Of a DNA stretch of 64,000 nt, positions 1-8,255 are shown in pieces (position 1 is the stretch's first letter; every line of letters starts with the position of its first letter). The DNA is from Lactobacillales bacterium (GTDB lineage: Bacteria; Bacillota; Bacilli; Lactobacillales; Streptococcaceae). The stretch is from positions 70,069 to 134,068 of the forward strand of contig JAISJD010000044.1 in NCBI GenBank assembly GCA_031261705.1, read 5' to 3'. Below the pieces are notes generated by a model. The model worked only from the letters and a program-made list of their open reading frames with translations, did no database searches and was not told where the DNA came from. The translations under genes and the position numbers were made by a program.

Positions 1-35
1 AATAAGAAGAGTCACGCCAAAAGGACGCATGAGAT

Positions 36-484
36 TTATCCACGCTGCTTTTTTATTTTTTGTCCTATTTCCACTTGTATTCTTAAAGAGACAAAAAAAA
101 GTCCCCAAATAAGAAATTGGCTTTTATATGATAGCATGATTTAGCAGAATTTTCCACAGTCTGAGGGGGCTTGTGGAAAAAAGTTTCACAGGGGTGGATA
201 AAAATTATCAACAGGCAAGTGCAGGGTGTGTATAAGTAGGGTAAAACAGGAGTTATCAACAAGAACATGTGAGTAACAACCCTTATGTTTATTGGGTTTA
301 TTAAAGTTATCCACAAAACAAATTTACCCTGTGCAAAACTTATAGACAGGGGCAAAAACAGAGGAGAAAACAGTGGAAAAGTCTGGGAAACTTTTTTTCT
401 GTGGAAAAAGTTTTCCACAAGGTGACAAGACTTATCGACAAAAATGTGGATAAGATTTTCGGGCAAAAGAGAGAGTTTTCCACA
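36..484. other. oriC: Chromosomal replication origin region (DnaA-box cluster)
   Basis: There is no convincing gene here, but DnaA boxes are dense on both strands. Perfect TTATCCACA is at 307-315 and its complement TGTGGATAA at 445-453. One- or two-mismatch boxes occur at 36-44, 193-201, 205-213, 253-261, 400-408, 411-419, 432-440 and 476-484. rpmH, jag and mnmE lie just to the right, the usual neighbours of a Firmicutes origin, so dnaA should start left of base 1 on the minus strand. The open frame across 83-466 on the minus strand is a by-product of the repeated boxes. Confidence 0.85.
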
Positions 485-535
485 AGTGAAGAGCAGACAA
501 AAAAGCCTCTTCTACACCAGTAAAAGAGGTTTCAA

Positions 536-1168
536 TTAAATTTTCTTTTGTAAAGCTTCCAGCAAAATATCCGTCGATTTTTCAGCGGCTAATTCTTCAT
601 AATTATTGAAATTTTTCCACGCTTGGTTGTTAGCATTGTCGGTAATCGTCCGAACGCTGACAAAGGGTGTCGCATGTTTCGCACAGACTTCGGCAACCCG
701 TGCACTTTCACAATCCACCGCCACCGCATGACAAACTTTTTTCAGCTCCTGCTTGCGATGCGTGTCGTCAATAAACTGCTCTACGGTCAAAATCTTCCCG
801 ACTTTCGCAGACGGGTAAATTTTCTTGAATAGCTGAACGAGGGTGTCCTCCGCTGGAAATTCTTCTTTTGTTTGACAATCGAAATAACTGTTTCCAATCA
901 CGAGTGCTAGTGGAGAAAGCTCATCATCTATCGCCCCCGCCAGTCCCGTAGCAATCACCTGCCCCACCTGAAAGGTATGAATCAAAAGCTCAGTTACCTT
1001 TTCTATGTCCACCGTGTCGTTTGGCACCTCGGCAAGCACGATTTTTTTATGTTTTAGCTCCCCACTCGTGAAGCGAAAATTTTCAATTTCAATAGTTTGC
1101 GTTTGCACGAGCGCTTGACGGATGTTTTCTAGTTCCTCTTTAACAGAACCAATCACGCCTATTTTCAT
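536..1168 (-). CDS. mtnN: 5'-methylthioadenosine/S-adenosylhomocysteine nucleosidase
   Basis: This 210-residue cytoplasmic enzyme probably cleaves adenine from methylthioadenosine and S-adenosylhomocysteine, feeding methionine salvage and the activated-methyl/AI-2 cycle. The family start (MKIGVIG) is followed by the acid Glu12. The phosphorylase-fold GLAGAI segment is at 75-80, the purine-site Glu at residue 154 in VDCESA, and the catalytic Asp at 177 in TITDNAN. It is divergent: the usual Met before the second Glu is Cys153, the GIGKVNAA loop is replaced by VPNDTVDIEKV, and it is about 20 residues shorter than the E. coli enzyme. Another nucleoside-processing member of the fold is possible. 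It lies alone beside oriC. Confidence 0.78.
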   Translation of the reverse strand: MKIGVIGSVKEELENIRQALVQTQTIEIENFRFTSGELKHKKIVLAEVPNDTVDIEKVTELLIHTFQVGQVIATGLAGAIDDELSPLALVIGNSYFDCQTKEEFPAEDTLVQLFKKIYPSAKVGKILTVEQFIDDTHRKQELKKVCHAVAVDCESARVAEVCAKHATPFVSVRTITDNANNQAWKNFNNYEELAAEKSTDILLEALQKKI

Positions 1169-1425
1169 AGAAATCTCCTCCGATTTACAGATGAATTTTT
1201 CTTCATTCTTCTCTTATTATTATACCATATTTGAGAGGAAATTCTGAGAAGGGCTTTCATTTTCTTTTTTCTCACGTTTTTTTGTCAATTTTTTTGAAAT
1301 GAAACTTATGCTATACTAGAGGGTAAGAAAAATGAGGAGAATCGTCAAAAAAATTCGATTTTTCTTTTTTTATAGGGCTTCTGGGGGGCTGAAGTTCTGG
1401 ATAAAAATAATCTAGGAGAGATGAA

Positions 1426-1884
1426 ATGCGTTCAAAGGTTAAGGAAAATATTGTATTGACGCTAGCGTTTCTTTTGTCACTTTCGGTTGGGATGGGTTTG
1501 TATTATTTAAAAACACAGGCACATGTGCTGAGTGAGGATGGCGTCGCTGTGAGTTTGGCGTTGGTTCCAGAAAAAGTAACACCTGATATCTTGGTGTTTT
1601 TGGAGAAATCTTCTGGGGAACGGCAAATTCTTTATCAGGCGGAGAAACTAGAAAAAGTCGAAATCAACGAGCTCTGCTTTTTTCAAGGAACGGCAGATTT
1701 AAAGGTGGAAACTTCGGGCAAGTCGTACACAATTATTCGAGGAATTAAAGGAAATAGACGAAACATGTTGCGGGCAAAGGCACGAATTTACGAGAAAAAT
1801 GGTCGATTTACTGTGGAAACTCGGTATTCTTACGTGCAAGAGGTGAACTTCTCGAAATTCCCTAAAAGTGAAAAGTTAAATTAA
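1426..1884 (+). CDS. Hypothetical membrane-anchored protein
   Basis: I do not recognise this 152-residue protein. A single hydrophobic segment at about residues 9-27 (VLTLAFLLSLSVGMGLYYL) follows a positively charged N-terminus, so it is probably a type II membrane protein or has an uncleaved signal. The rest is a soluble, lysine- and glutamate-rich domain outside the membrane with predicted beta character. An AGGAGAG ribosome site sits 5 bases before the ATG. It stands alone between mtnN and two paralogous membrane proteins. Confidence 0.6.
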   Translation: MRSKVKENIVLTLAFLLSLSVGMGLYYLKTQAHVLSEDGVAVSLALVPEKVTPDILVFLEKSSGERQILYQAEKLEKVEINELCFFQGTADLKVETSGKSYTIIRGIKGNRRNMLRAKARIYEKNGRFTVETRYSYVQEVNFSKFPKSEKLN

Positions 1885-2022
1885 ATCTTCCTTTTATACT
1901 CTTATAAATAACTTTTTCCTTTTAGTTTTAAAGTGTTTTTTGCTATACTTACTCTACATGGAAAAATTATTTTTTTGGTCAGCAATTATTGGGTTTTCAT
2001 GAGAGAAAAGAGGCTGTTAAAA

Positions 2023-2376
2023 ATGGAAAATAAAGAACGTGTGATGTTACCAAAATGGAACTGGGGCGCTTTTGGATTAACATGGATTTGGGGATTAGGA
2101 AATGGCGTGTTTATCATGCTGCTTTCATTTATCCCCGCAGCAAACATTATTATGGCATTTATCGGGGCGCTAAAAGGGTATGAATGGCTTTGGGAAACAG
2201 GAAAGTATCAGACCGTAGAAGAAATGAAGGCAGACCAGAAAGCATGGAATACTATCGGAATCATCTTTTTCGTTTTAAATGTGGTTGGGGTTCTTTTCTT
2301 GATTCTTTTCTTTAGTGTTTTTGTCAATTATTTAGTCAATTTGGCGCCAACGTCGGTTGATTACGGTACTTACTAA
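2023..2376 (+). CDS. Small integral membrane protein, paralogue of the next gene
   Basis: About 117 residues starting MENKERVMLPKWNWGAF. Two or three hydrophobic helices surround a conserved core (ALKGYEWLWxTGKYQTVEEMK). The next gene shares this architecture and the PKWNW...LTWxWGxGNGV segment, so they are tandem paralogues. Upstream in-frame starts at 1933 and 1999 exist, but the paralogue's length and the MEN start favour 2023; the Shine-Dalgarno there is weak (AGAGG). Function is unknown. The motif recalls small DUF-type lactic acid bacterial membrane proteins with an N-terminal PKWNW box. Confidence 0.65.
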   Translation: MENKERVMLPKWNWGAFGLTWIWGLGNGVFIMLLSFIPAANIIMAFIGALKGYEWLWETGKYQTVEEMKADQKAWNTIGIIFFVLNVVGVLFLILFFSVFVNYLVNLAPTSVDYGTY

Positions 2377-2394
2377 GTGAAGGAGGGAACAAGA

Positions 2395-2784
2395 ATGGAA
2401 AATCAAGAAGTACAACCACAAATTCAGCAACCAGTACAACCAGTAGAACAGCCGGTCATTTTACCAAAATGGAATTGGGCAGCATTTAGTTTAACTTGGA
2501 TGTGGGGGATTGGCAACGGGGTCTCTAACATGATTATTGCGGTGATTCCAGGCGCTAGTCTAGTGATGAGATTTGTCGGAGCATTAAAGGGTTATGAATG
2601 GCTTTGGGCAACCGGCAAGTATCAAACAGTGGAAGAAATGAAAGAAGATCAAAAAATTTGGAATGTCGTGGGGATTGTGATGTTCGCCATAAATATGTTG
2701 GGCGTGTTATTTTTGATAGTGTACATTTTAATTGTTGGTGTGGCGGTTTTTGCAGGCATCCTCAGTGAAATCGGCAGTTATTAA
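2395..2784 (+). CDS. Small integral membrane protein, paralogue of the preceding gene
   Basis: 129 residues from the ATG at 2395, with AAGGAGGG placed ideally before it; an in-frame GTG at 2377 would overlap that ribosome site and is unlikely. A 24-residue Gln/Pro/Val-rich head precedes the PKWNWAAFSLTWMWG motif, the ALKGYEWLWATGKYQTVEEMK block and a C-terminal hydrophobic helix. It starts 18 bases after the previous gene and is probably co-transcribed with it. The pair looks like a local duplication; no function can be assigned. Confidence 0.65.
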   Translation: MENQEVQPQIQQPVQPVEQPVILPKWNWAAFSLTWMWGIGNGVSNMIIAVIPGASLVMRFVGALKGYEWLWATGKYQTVEEMKEDQKIWNVVGIVMFAINMLGVLFLIVYILIVGVAVFAGILSEIGSY

Positions 2785-2805
2785 TCCTCCGTCAAGAATT
2801 TTCCC

Positions 2806-2835
2806 TTGACAATCTGGCGCTTGACGAAGTATAAT
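2806..2835 (+). promoter_or_regulatory. Promoter of rpmH
   Basis: TTGACA at 2806-2811 and TATAAT at 2830-2835 are separated by 18 bases, a near-consensus vegetative promoter about 80 bases before the rpmH start. Confidence 0.8.
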
Positions 2836-2913
2836 GTCAAAGTATGTCTAGGTACCTAGAAAAGCGCAAACTAGATAATTACAAGAAATTTTTTATCGGA
2901 GGTGTATTGACTC

Positions 2914-3048
2914 ATGAAACGTACTTACCAACCAAACAAACGTAAACGTCAAAAAGTTCACGGTTTCCGTAAACGTATGTCTACAAAAAATGGTCGTCGT
3001 GTCTTAAAATCTCGTCGTCTTAAAGGACGTAAAGTTTTAGCAGCGTAA
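2914..3048 (+). CDS. rpmH: Ribosomal protein bL34
   Basis: 44 residues beginning [20 protein letters not shown] and ending [10 protein letters not shown], the complete and strongly conserved L34 sequence. It is a small basic protein of the large subunit that packs into 23S rRNA. A GGAGGTG ribosome site precedes the ATG, and the gene uses ribosomal-protein codons (cgt, aaa). In most Firmicutes rnpA follows at once; here the transcript instead ends in a strong terminator and the next gene is a minus-strand regulator. Confidence 0.97.
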   Translation: MKRTYQPNKRKRQKVHGFRKRMSTKNGRRVLKSRRLKGRKVLAA

Positions 3049-3070
3049 GGCAAATATCAGGCTTCGCTTT

Positions 3071-3122
3071 ATCAGAGCATGGTGGGAAAACTCGAGTTTC
3101 CACTGTCCTCTGATTTTTTTTT
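3071..3122 (+). terminator. Terminator of rpmH
   Basis: ATCAGAG...CTCTGAT outer arms and GTGGGAAA...TTTCCAC inner arms form a long hairpin followed by eight or more Ts. It isolates rpmH as a single-gene transcript. Confidence 0.8.
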
Positions 3123-3275
3123 GCATTTTTTCTAAGAATTTCCATAAATTTTTTGTCAAAAAGTGAAAAAGGCATCATGCTTGGACATCTGTTCATTTAT
3201 TCGCCATTTAGCGAAACAATGCAAAAATTCATTCCAGTAAAAAAGGCACTGAAAATTCAGCACCTCACAAACTTT

Positions 3276-4001
3276 TTATAATGTCCGTCGCCGTCTCGCA
3301 AATTCGACAAATTGGAATTTGTCTACACGGTGGCGGCTTTCTGTGTATTGAAACATGGAGGTATCCTCGAGGAAAACATGGCTCTTCACGGAAACCACAC
3401 TATTATCCTTTGAACGCAAATCAAGGTAGCGTTTATCCATTTCTGTCGTGTCACTCACGGTAATCTCTTTCTTCGCATAGGAAATCGCAAGGTTCAATTC
3501 CTCCTCAAAATAAGCATAAATCGAGTCCTCCGCTATTTCTTTGGTTAAGTTCGGCACAAATTCACAAAGTAAATAATCAATATCGAGCACCACTGCTTGC
3601 CCGTCAATCAACCGCTGGCGCACCAATTTCCACACCTCCGCCCCGACTGGAAAGGCAATTAAATGGGCTTCTTTTTCATCCAAGGTATAGCGACTAAGCG
3701 AGACCATCTTTGTTTCACTCTTAAAGCCTTGAATCTCCTCTAACTCCTTATAGCTCGTCAAGCCAGAAATCGGGAAATTCACCGGAGAAATCATGCCAAT
3801 CACAATCGACCCCTTGCCGTGTTTTTTTTGAATATAGCCATTTTCCGCCAAAAGAGCCAGTGCCCGCCGCACGGTATCACGAGAAACATGATAAATCTCA
3901 CGAAACTCACTCTCACTTGGTAAAACAGTGTTCGGCGCATACTCCCCACAACGTATTTTACTTTCAATATCTTGAAAAACCTCTTGATAACGTGTTGCCA
4001 T
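3276..4001 (-). CDS. treR: GntR-family trehalose operon repressor (TreR-like)
   Basis: 241 residues: an N-terminal GntR winged helix (LPSESEFREIYHVSRDTVRR at about 28-47, then GYIQKKHGKGS) and a C-terminal UTRA effector domain. The C-terminus VFLEDTSMFQYTESRHR, the FPISGLTSYKEL linker and LTKEIAEDSIYAYFEEELNL match B. subtilis TreR, which senses trehalose-6-phosphate, better than other HutC-type regulators. The start is the ATG at 4001 behind GAGGG; an in-frame GTG lies three codons upstream. No treP/treA genes are adjacent, so its targets lie elsewhere. It interrupts the usual rpmH-rnpA-yidC-jag order. Confidence 0.82.
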   Translation of the reverse strand: MATRYQEVFQDIESKIRCGEYAPNTVLPSESEFREIYHVSRDTVRRALALLAENGYIQKKHGKGSIVIGMISPVNFPISGLTSYKELEEIQGFKSETKMVSLSRYTLDEKEAHLIAFPVGAEVWKLVRQRLIDGQAVVLDIDYLLCEFVPNLTKEIAEDSIYAYFEEELNLAISYAKKEITVSDTTEMDKRYLDLRSKDNSVVSVKSHVFLEDTSMFQYTESRHRVDKFQFVEFARRRRTL

Positions 4002-4152
4002 ACACCGCACCCTCTCTTTTATAGCTTCTTTCTTTCATTATACACGATTTCACAAAAAATTTTAGGGGAAAGAGAGAAAAAACAAAACACTTTTTTAAAA
4101 TAAAATAAAGTGAGATATTTAACAAAAAAACTCAAGGAATTAACGACTTTTA

Positions 4153-4181
4153 TTACAGATGTTCGACTTTTGTTGTATAAT
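4153..4181 (+). promoter_or_regulatory. Promoter of jag
   Basis: TTACAG at 4153-4158 and a perfect TATAAT at 4176-4181 with 17-base spacing, about 75 bases before the jag start. Confidence 0.6.
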
Positions 4182-4257
4182 GATAGGGAGTTAAAATTCT
4201 AGTAATCGGGTAGGTCATACGGGCAACGTAAGTTCTACAAGAAGGAGGAGTATTTGA

Positions 4258-5139
4258 ATGGCTATTTTCACAGGAGCAACCGTTGAAGAAGCAATCGAAC
4301 GTGGCTTGAAGAAATTAGGAATACCAAAGGAAAAAGCACATATTCATATCAAGCAGGCGGAGAAAAAAGGAGTCTTAGGTTTCGGAAAACGAAATGCAGA
4401 AGTTGAGATTGACGCTATCGCGGAGCACGTGATTTTACAAGCAGACCGTTCTGCTGTGCGTGGTGTACCAGAAGAAATCAAAGCTCAAGCCGAACCTGTC
4501 CAATCTGCAAGTGAAGCGACTGTTGAGCTTTCTCAAGTCGTAGAAGCAGTCAAAGCTGCCGAGGCAGAAAAAAATGGCACAGCGACCCCAAAGTCATCCG
4601 TCGCAGCTACTGAAACCACATCCACATCGGAAGTTGTGACCCCAAAGGACGCACCTTTCTTAGAGAATTTAGATGAAAATGCCGCCGTTGCTGAGTTGGC
4701 AAAGTATTTAACAAAAATCACGAAGGAGCTTGGCGCACCGGCATTAGTTCGCATTGACCGTGATGAAAACGGCTTGATTTTCTTCCATTTGGATAGTCAA
4801 AAGCAAGGCATTTTGATTGGCAAGCACGGGAAAATCTTAAATGCGTTACAATATCTTTCACAGGTATTCGTCCACCGTGTCGCTGAAAACAAGCTTTCTA
4901 TCGTGGTGAACGTCGGAGATTATCGTGAAAAACGCAAAGCTGTCTTAATACGTTTAGCTGAACGTACCGCCGACCGTGTCAAGAAGTCAGGTCAACCTGT
5001 TTTCTTGGAACCAATGCCCGCTTTTGAGCGGAAGCAAATTCATGCGGCTTTAGCTAAAGACCCGTACATTTCCACACATTCCGAGGGTGACGAACCGTAT
5101 CGCTACCTTGTCGTTGAAAAAAGTGGCAAACAAATCTAA
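4258..5139 (+). CDS. khpB: RNA-binding protein Jag/KhpB
   Basis: 293 residues with the three-part Jag layout. The Jag_N domain (about 1-52) begins MAIFTGATVEEAIERGLKKL. An Ala/Glu/Thr-rich linker spans about 60-140. A KH domain with GKHGK in its GxxG loop is followed by a C-terminal R3H domain carrying RKQIHAAL. KhpB binds RNA with KhpA and affects cell-wall growth and division. A GAAGGAGGAG ribosome site precedes the ATG. It normally follows yidC, which is absent here; its own promoter replaces the lost operon. Confidence 0.93.
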   Translation: MAIFTGATVEEAIERGLKKLGIPKEKAHIHIKQAEKKGVLGFGKRNAEVEIDAIAEHVILQADRSAVRGVPEEIKAQAEPVQSASEATVELSQVVEAVKAAEAEKNGTATPKSSVAATETTSTSEVVTPKDAPFLENLDENAAVAELAKYLTKITKELGAPALVRIDRDENGLIFFHLDSQKQGILIGKHGKILNALQYLSQVFVHRVAENKLSIVVNVGDYREKRKAVLIRLAERTADRVKKSGQPVFLEPMPAFERKQIHAALAKDPYISTHSEGDEPYRYLVVEKSGKQI

Positions 5140-5239
5140 TCATTCGCTGCTCTCTTTTTAGGGGGTGGCTTTTTATTTTTCTGTAAATTCCCCAAATCCA
5201 AAAACTTTCCACTTGCATTTCCATACAATCAGTAGCATA

Positions 5240-5260
5240 ATACTATATGTAAAATAGTAT
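5240..5260 (+). promoter_or_regulatory. Probable PadR operator
   Basis: ATACTAT and ATAGTAT form a perfect 7-base dyad separated by 7 bases, about 60 bases before the PadR start. PadR-type repressors commonly use ATAC...GTAT dyads and regulate their own operons; that it is bound here is inferred. Confidence 0.55.
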
Positions 5261-5320
5261 TAGAGAATAAATAGTACAAACATAAAAATGAGCACATACG
5301 AGAAAGGAGTGGAGAAATCT

Positions 5321-5665
5321 ATGGCGATTCAATTATCCAGTGAGCTACTAGATGGGGCGGTACTTGGCTTGTTGAGCGAGCAAGATTATTACGGCTATGC
5401 TTTGACGAAAAAAGTGCAAGAATCGTTTCCTGTCAGTGAGTCCACCATGTACCCAGTGTTGCGCCGGCTGAAAAAAAATGCGGCTCTTGAAACCTATGAT
5501 GAGGCATATGAGGGGCGAAATCGGCGCTATTACCGCATTACAATGACTGGAGAAACAATGTTAACCAAGCTACAAGAAGAATGGGAACTCTTTCGGGAAA
5601 ATGTGGATACGATTTTAAAATTAAAGGAAAGTGGGGAGGAAGATGAACGAAATGACATACTTTAA
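5321..5665 (+). CDS. PadR-family transcriptional regulator
   Basis: 114 residues. A winged-helix PadR domain covers nearly the whole protein, with GLLSEQDYYGYALTKKV, STMYPVLRRLKKNAALE (recognition helix and wing) and GRNRRYYRITMTGE. The ATG at 5321 is used because GAAAGGAGTGGAG lies just before it; the in-frame ATG at 5288 has no ribosome site. It overlaps the next gene by 23 bases. PadR-DUF1700-DUF4097 trios are a familiar Firmicutes envelope-related operon in which PadR is the autorepressor. The dyad at 5240-5260 fits this. Confidence 0.88.
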   Translation: MAIQLSSELLDGAVLGLLSEQDYYGYALTKKVQESFPVSESTMYPVLRRLKKNAALETYDEAYEGRNRRYYRITMTGETMLTKLQEEWELFRENVDTILKLKESGEEDERNDIL

Positions 5666-6278
5666 GGAACTAGCGAGTTATTTAACCCTGCTAAATAGCG
5701 ACGAGCGCAACGATGTGGTGAATTACTACCAAGAATACGCCCTAGATGCAGGATTGTCTGAGGCGCAAATCAAGGAGAAATTCGGCACCGCAAAAAAATT
5801 AGCTCGACAGATTTTGGCGGAATATTCTATGCGGGAAGACGACAACTATCAAGACAACAAAGAAACATATGGCAAAGAGAAAGCGAAAAAGAAATTATCG
5901 ATGATTTGGCTGATTATTTTAGGCTTACTTGCCTCTCCAGTTCTCTTACCATTGGCATTCTGTCTTGTCTTATTGCTCCTTTCACTTTTAATTCTTGTCG
6001 CAGCTGCTTTTGCGGCAGTGCTGATTCTCCTAGGTGCGATGACCTTTGCCTCCGTTTTTGTGGTCGTAACAGGCTTTGGTATCATCAGTCAAAGTCTCGG
6101 CGTGGCGTTCCTTTTCATCGGTTGCGGCATTGGAGGAGTCGGGATTTCTCTCGTTATCTGGCCGTTATTGTTCTACTTCATTCGCTTTCTACTGGCGAGC
6201 GTGGCAAAACTGGCGAAATACATTGGTCGGAAATTTATTCGGAAACCGAGTGCGGCAGATTGGGGGGATATTAGATGA
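5643..6278 (+). CDS. DUF1700 membrane protein
   Basis: 211 residues. A soluble N-terminal helical domain of about 75 residues (YFKELASYLTLLNSDERNDV...FGTAKKLARQILAEY) is typical of DUF1700/HAAS proteins. Four closely spaced hydrophobic segments follow between about 85 and 185, then a basic tail. A GGGGAGGA ribosome site selects the ATG at 5643, inside the end of padR, and the stop overlaps the next start (ATGA). Translation coupling of the three genes is therefore likely. The biochemical role is unknown. Confidence 0.85.
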   Translation: MNEMTYFKELASYLTLLNSDERNDVVNYYQEYALDAGLSEAQIKEKFGTAKKLARQILAEYSMREDDNYQDNKETYGKEKAKKKLSMIWLIILGLLASPVLLPLAFCLVLLLLSLLILVAAAFAAVLILLGAMTFASVFVVVTGFGIISQSLGVAFLFIGCGIGGVGISLVIWPLLFYFIRFLLASVAKLAKYIGRKFIRKPSAADWGDIR

Positions 6279-7153
6279 AAAAATCCATGATTATTGGCGT
6301 TGGTCTGATTGTTTTTGGCGGGATTATGGCGTGTATCGGGATTAGCATGAAGCATGATTATTCCGGTGTTTTCTGGGAAAATGGCAAAGGATTTGTCGTC
6401 ATGAAGGATTTTCATGAAGTGCAAACAATTCCCGAATTTAACAAAATTTCTGCGGATATGACGGATTATGAGCTAGAAGTGCGTGCGGGCGATAAGTTTG
6501 AGTTGGAACTACAAGGTTGGAAGTCAACGAAGAAACCAACGTTTGAAGTAAAAAATAACGAATTACGTGTAAAAATGAATGGAAAATTCGACAAAATCGG
6601 CATTGGCAATTTCTCCAATCATGATGAAAAAGTCTTGGTGATTGTGCCCAAAGAGTTTGCCATTGACGAAATTAACGTCAAAAGTAGCGGATACAGCGAC
6701 ATGAAGCTCGACCGTGTGCATGTCAAAAATCTGAAAATCACTGGCAGTCATAATCTGTATACGGGTGGGGCTAAGATTGACAATCTGGTAATGGATACGA
6801 AAGACGGCAATATCGTGTGGGAAAATTCTCAAGTGCTTGCGAGTTCGATTAAGGCGACTGGCGAGGGCTCTGTGACAAGTATCAGTAGCGTACTCACCAA
6901 TCAAGAGCTTTGGTTTGCGACGGGGGAATTTGACGCGGAAGATACGATTTTTGTTGGCAAAAACATGTTATCCGTGAATCACGGCGAAGTCGACCTGCGC
7001 AATGCTGGCTATGACGGGTTGGATATTAAGGTGGAAGATGGAAATATTTCGGTTGGCAACAAGGATTCCGAGCTTGCTTACGAGGAGAGCGGGACGGGCA
7101 AAGATTTGCTTGTGATTCGTGGGAAAGATACGGACGTGGATATTCAAAAATAA
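6275..7153 (+). CDS. DUF4097-type beta-helical surface protein
   Basis: 292 residues: an N-terminal membrane anchor (IIGVGLIVFGGIMACIGI, about 5-22), then a predicted right-handed beta-solenoid. It has regularly spaced short strands and the SSGYSDMKLDRVHVKNLKI / GGAKIDNLVMDTKDGNIV pattern of DUF4097 proteins. The bulk should lie outside the membrane. It is the last gene of the PadR operon and is followed by a terminator at 7158-7192. Family members are linked to envelope stress sensing, but no function can be read directly. Confidence 0.82.
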   Translation: MKKSMIIGVGLIVFGGIMACIGISMKHDYSGVFWENGKGFVVMKDFHEVQTIPEFNKISADMTDYELEVRAGDKFELELQGWKSTKKPTFEVKNNELRVKMNGKFDKIGIGNFSNHDEKVLVIVPKEFAIDEINVKSSGYSDMKLDRVHVKNLKITGSHNLYTGGAKIDNLVMDTKDGNIVWENSQVLASSIKATGEGSVTSISSVLTNQELWFATGEFDAEDTIFVGKNMLSVNHGEVDLRNAGYDGLDIKVEDGNISVGNKDSELAYEESGTGKDLLVIRGKDTDVDIQK

Positions 7154-7157
7154 GAGG

Positions 7158-7192
7158 AAATCAGCTGGGGCTTGGCTTTGGCTGATTTTTTT
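7158..7192 (+). terminator. Terminator of the PadR operon
   Basis: AAATCAGC and GCTGATTT arms with a G/T-rich loop, followed by seven Ts. Confidence 0.75.
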
Positions 7193-7205
7193 GAAGTATA
7201 AGAAA

Positions 7206-7264
7206 GTATAGATTTTGACCACTTAGAAACGTTGGCTTACCAATGATTCTAAGTGGTCTTTTTA
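7206..7264 (+). repeat. Conserved two-step hairpin element, copy 1
   Basis: GACCACTTAGAA pairs with TTCTAAGTGGTC, and within the loop GTTGG pairs with CCAAT. The related element at 55356-55412 shares the flank TATAG-TTTTGACC and the CAATGATTCTAAG core. The A-T pair in the outer stem here is T-A there, so pairing is kept. A run of Ts follows this copy, so it may act as a terminator. Confidence 0.6.
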
Positions 7265-7363
7265 ATGGCGTGGAGAAGCTTGGGAAGAGAATACTAGAGT
7301 ATATTTGAAAATTATCCAAAGCTCCTTTTCAACGTTGAGGAGGGGGATTTTAGCTCTCTAGGA

Positions 7364-7399
7364 CAAAAAAACCGATCGCGAGTTTGAGGGCGGTCGGTT
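7364..7399 (-). terminator. Minus-strand terminator-like hairpin
   Basis: AACCGATCGC at 7370-7379 pairs with GCGGTCGGTT at 7390-7399 (one G-U). On the minus strand the hairpin is followed by seven Ts. It would stop transcription coming leftward from the small-RNA region. Confidence 0.55.
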
Positions 7400-7562
7400 G
7401 GTTTCTATCTTCGTACTTCTACTCCGATAAGAATAAGAATGATTGACTATAATATATTGCTTAGCGCCCCTTTTGTCAATGAAATTTCCGAGATTCCTGC
7501 CGATTTAACGCAGTTGTAACCAAAATATCTAATAAAAATAATGTTTCACGTTTTCGTCAAAA

Positions 7563-7578
7563 AGTTTCACGTGGAACA
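7563..7578. promoter_or_regulatory. parS-like site (14 of 16)
   Basis: AGTTTCACGTGGAACA differs from the parS palindrome TGTTTCACGTGAAACA at two positions. A half-site TGTTTCACG lies 20 bases to the left at 7543. Perfect copies occur at 37966 and 38884. Confidence 0.5.
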
Positions 7579-7636
7579 GAATGTCGAGTTCTCGGGCTTT
7601 GTCGGCTGTTTGATAGGACGTTTCAGAAAATTTCAT

Positions 7637-7721
7637 AAAAAAAGGAGCCTCGTCTAAGCCACTTTCAAAGACGAGGATGAATGAAAAAAAGTTGTCTTTC
7701 TGAGGGGTTGCGTCCCTCGAT
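7637..7721 (-). ncRNA. Candidate small RNA with intrinsic terminator
   Basis: On the minus strand a TATAAT at 7733-7728 would start a transcript near 7721. It carries a first hairpin (GAGGG/CCCCTC) and ends in a strong stem, CCTCGTCT at 7648-7655 with AGACGAGG at 7669-7676, followed by seven Ts. The overlapping 66-residue frame has no ribosome site and no recognisable protein features, so an RNA of about 85 nucleotides is the better reading. No Rfam family is recognised. Confidence 0.35.
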
Positions 7722-7916
7722 AAATTCATTATAGCTAGGCGAGATTAACTGAACCTTAAAGTTGCGCAAAAAATTTCGTTATTTATCTGTAAAGATAGTT
7801 AAATAACCGTCTGCCCACGTTCGACGAGATTAGAATAAATCACTAATAAAAGTAAAATTTTCCTGCGCTTTTTCTGATCTGAGGTGTAGAATGAAAGTAG
7901 TTGAGGAGGAGATTCT

Positions 7917-8234
7917 ATGTCGCAAAATATTTTGGTGCTTTTTCTCGTAGTGGTGGTTGTATTTATTTACTTACTAGCGATTTTTATACGACTTACTGGC
8001 GGTCTTTTTTTGTCACGGAGTTTCTCCGAGTGGAAGACAGCTATTGCCGATAAAAAAACAAATTTACGAGAACGTGAAATTGGCTTAAAAATGTCTACTT
8101 TTGTTTTGAAATATTTTCCACTTCTCTTTGTTTTGCTGCTGATTGTGTGGAAATTTCAATGGTACAGCGGTCTTAGTTTGCTCTTTTTATTGCTCATTCT
8201 CCTCATTTACTATACATATAAGAAACACCGCTAA
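7917..8234 (+). CDS. Hypothetical two-helix membrane protein
   Basis: 105 residues with hydrophobic helices at about 4-26 and 62-97, probably three passes, separated by a charged loop (EWKTAIADKKTNLREREIGLK). GAGGAGGAG precedes the ATG at a good distance. The gene ends in a hairpin shared with the convergent gene at 8239-8496. No family is recognised. Confidence 0.6.
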   Translation: MSQNILVLFLVVVVVFIYLLAIFIRLTGGLFLSRSFSEWKTAIADKKTNLREREIGLKMSTFVLKYFPLLFVLLLIVWKFQWYSGLSLLFLLLILLIYYTYKKHR

Positions 8235-8255
8235 GAGCTCAGCGGTGCTTTTCTT
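8226..8255. terminator. Bidirectional terminator between convergent genes
   Basis: CACCGCT at 8226-8232 pairs with AGCGGTG at 8241-8247, with CTTTTCTTTC after it on the plus strand. The stop codons of both convergent genes lie inside it. Confidence 0.6.

Noticed and set aside
83..466. 127-codon minus-strand frame in the origin region
   Set aside because: It is built from DnaA boxes and AT-rich spacer, without a ribosome site or protein-like composition.
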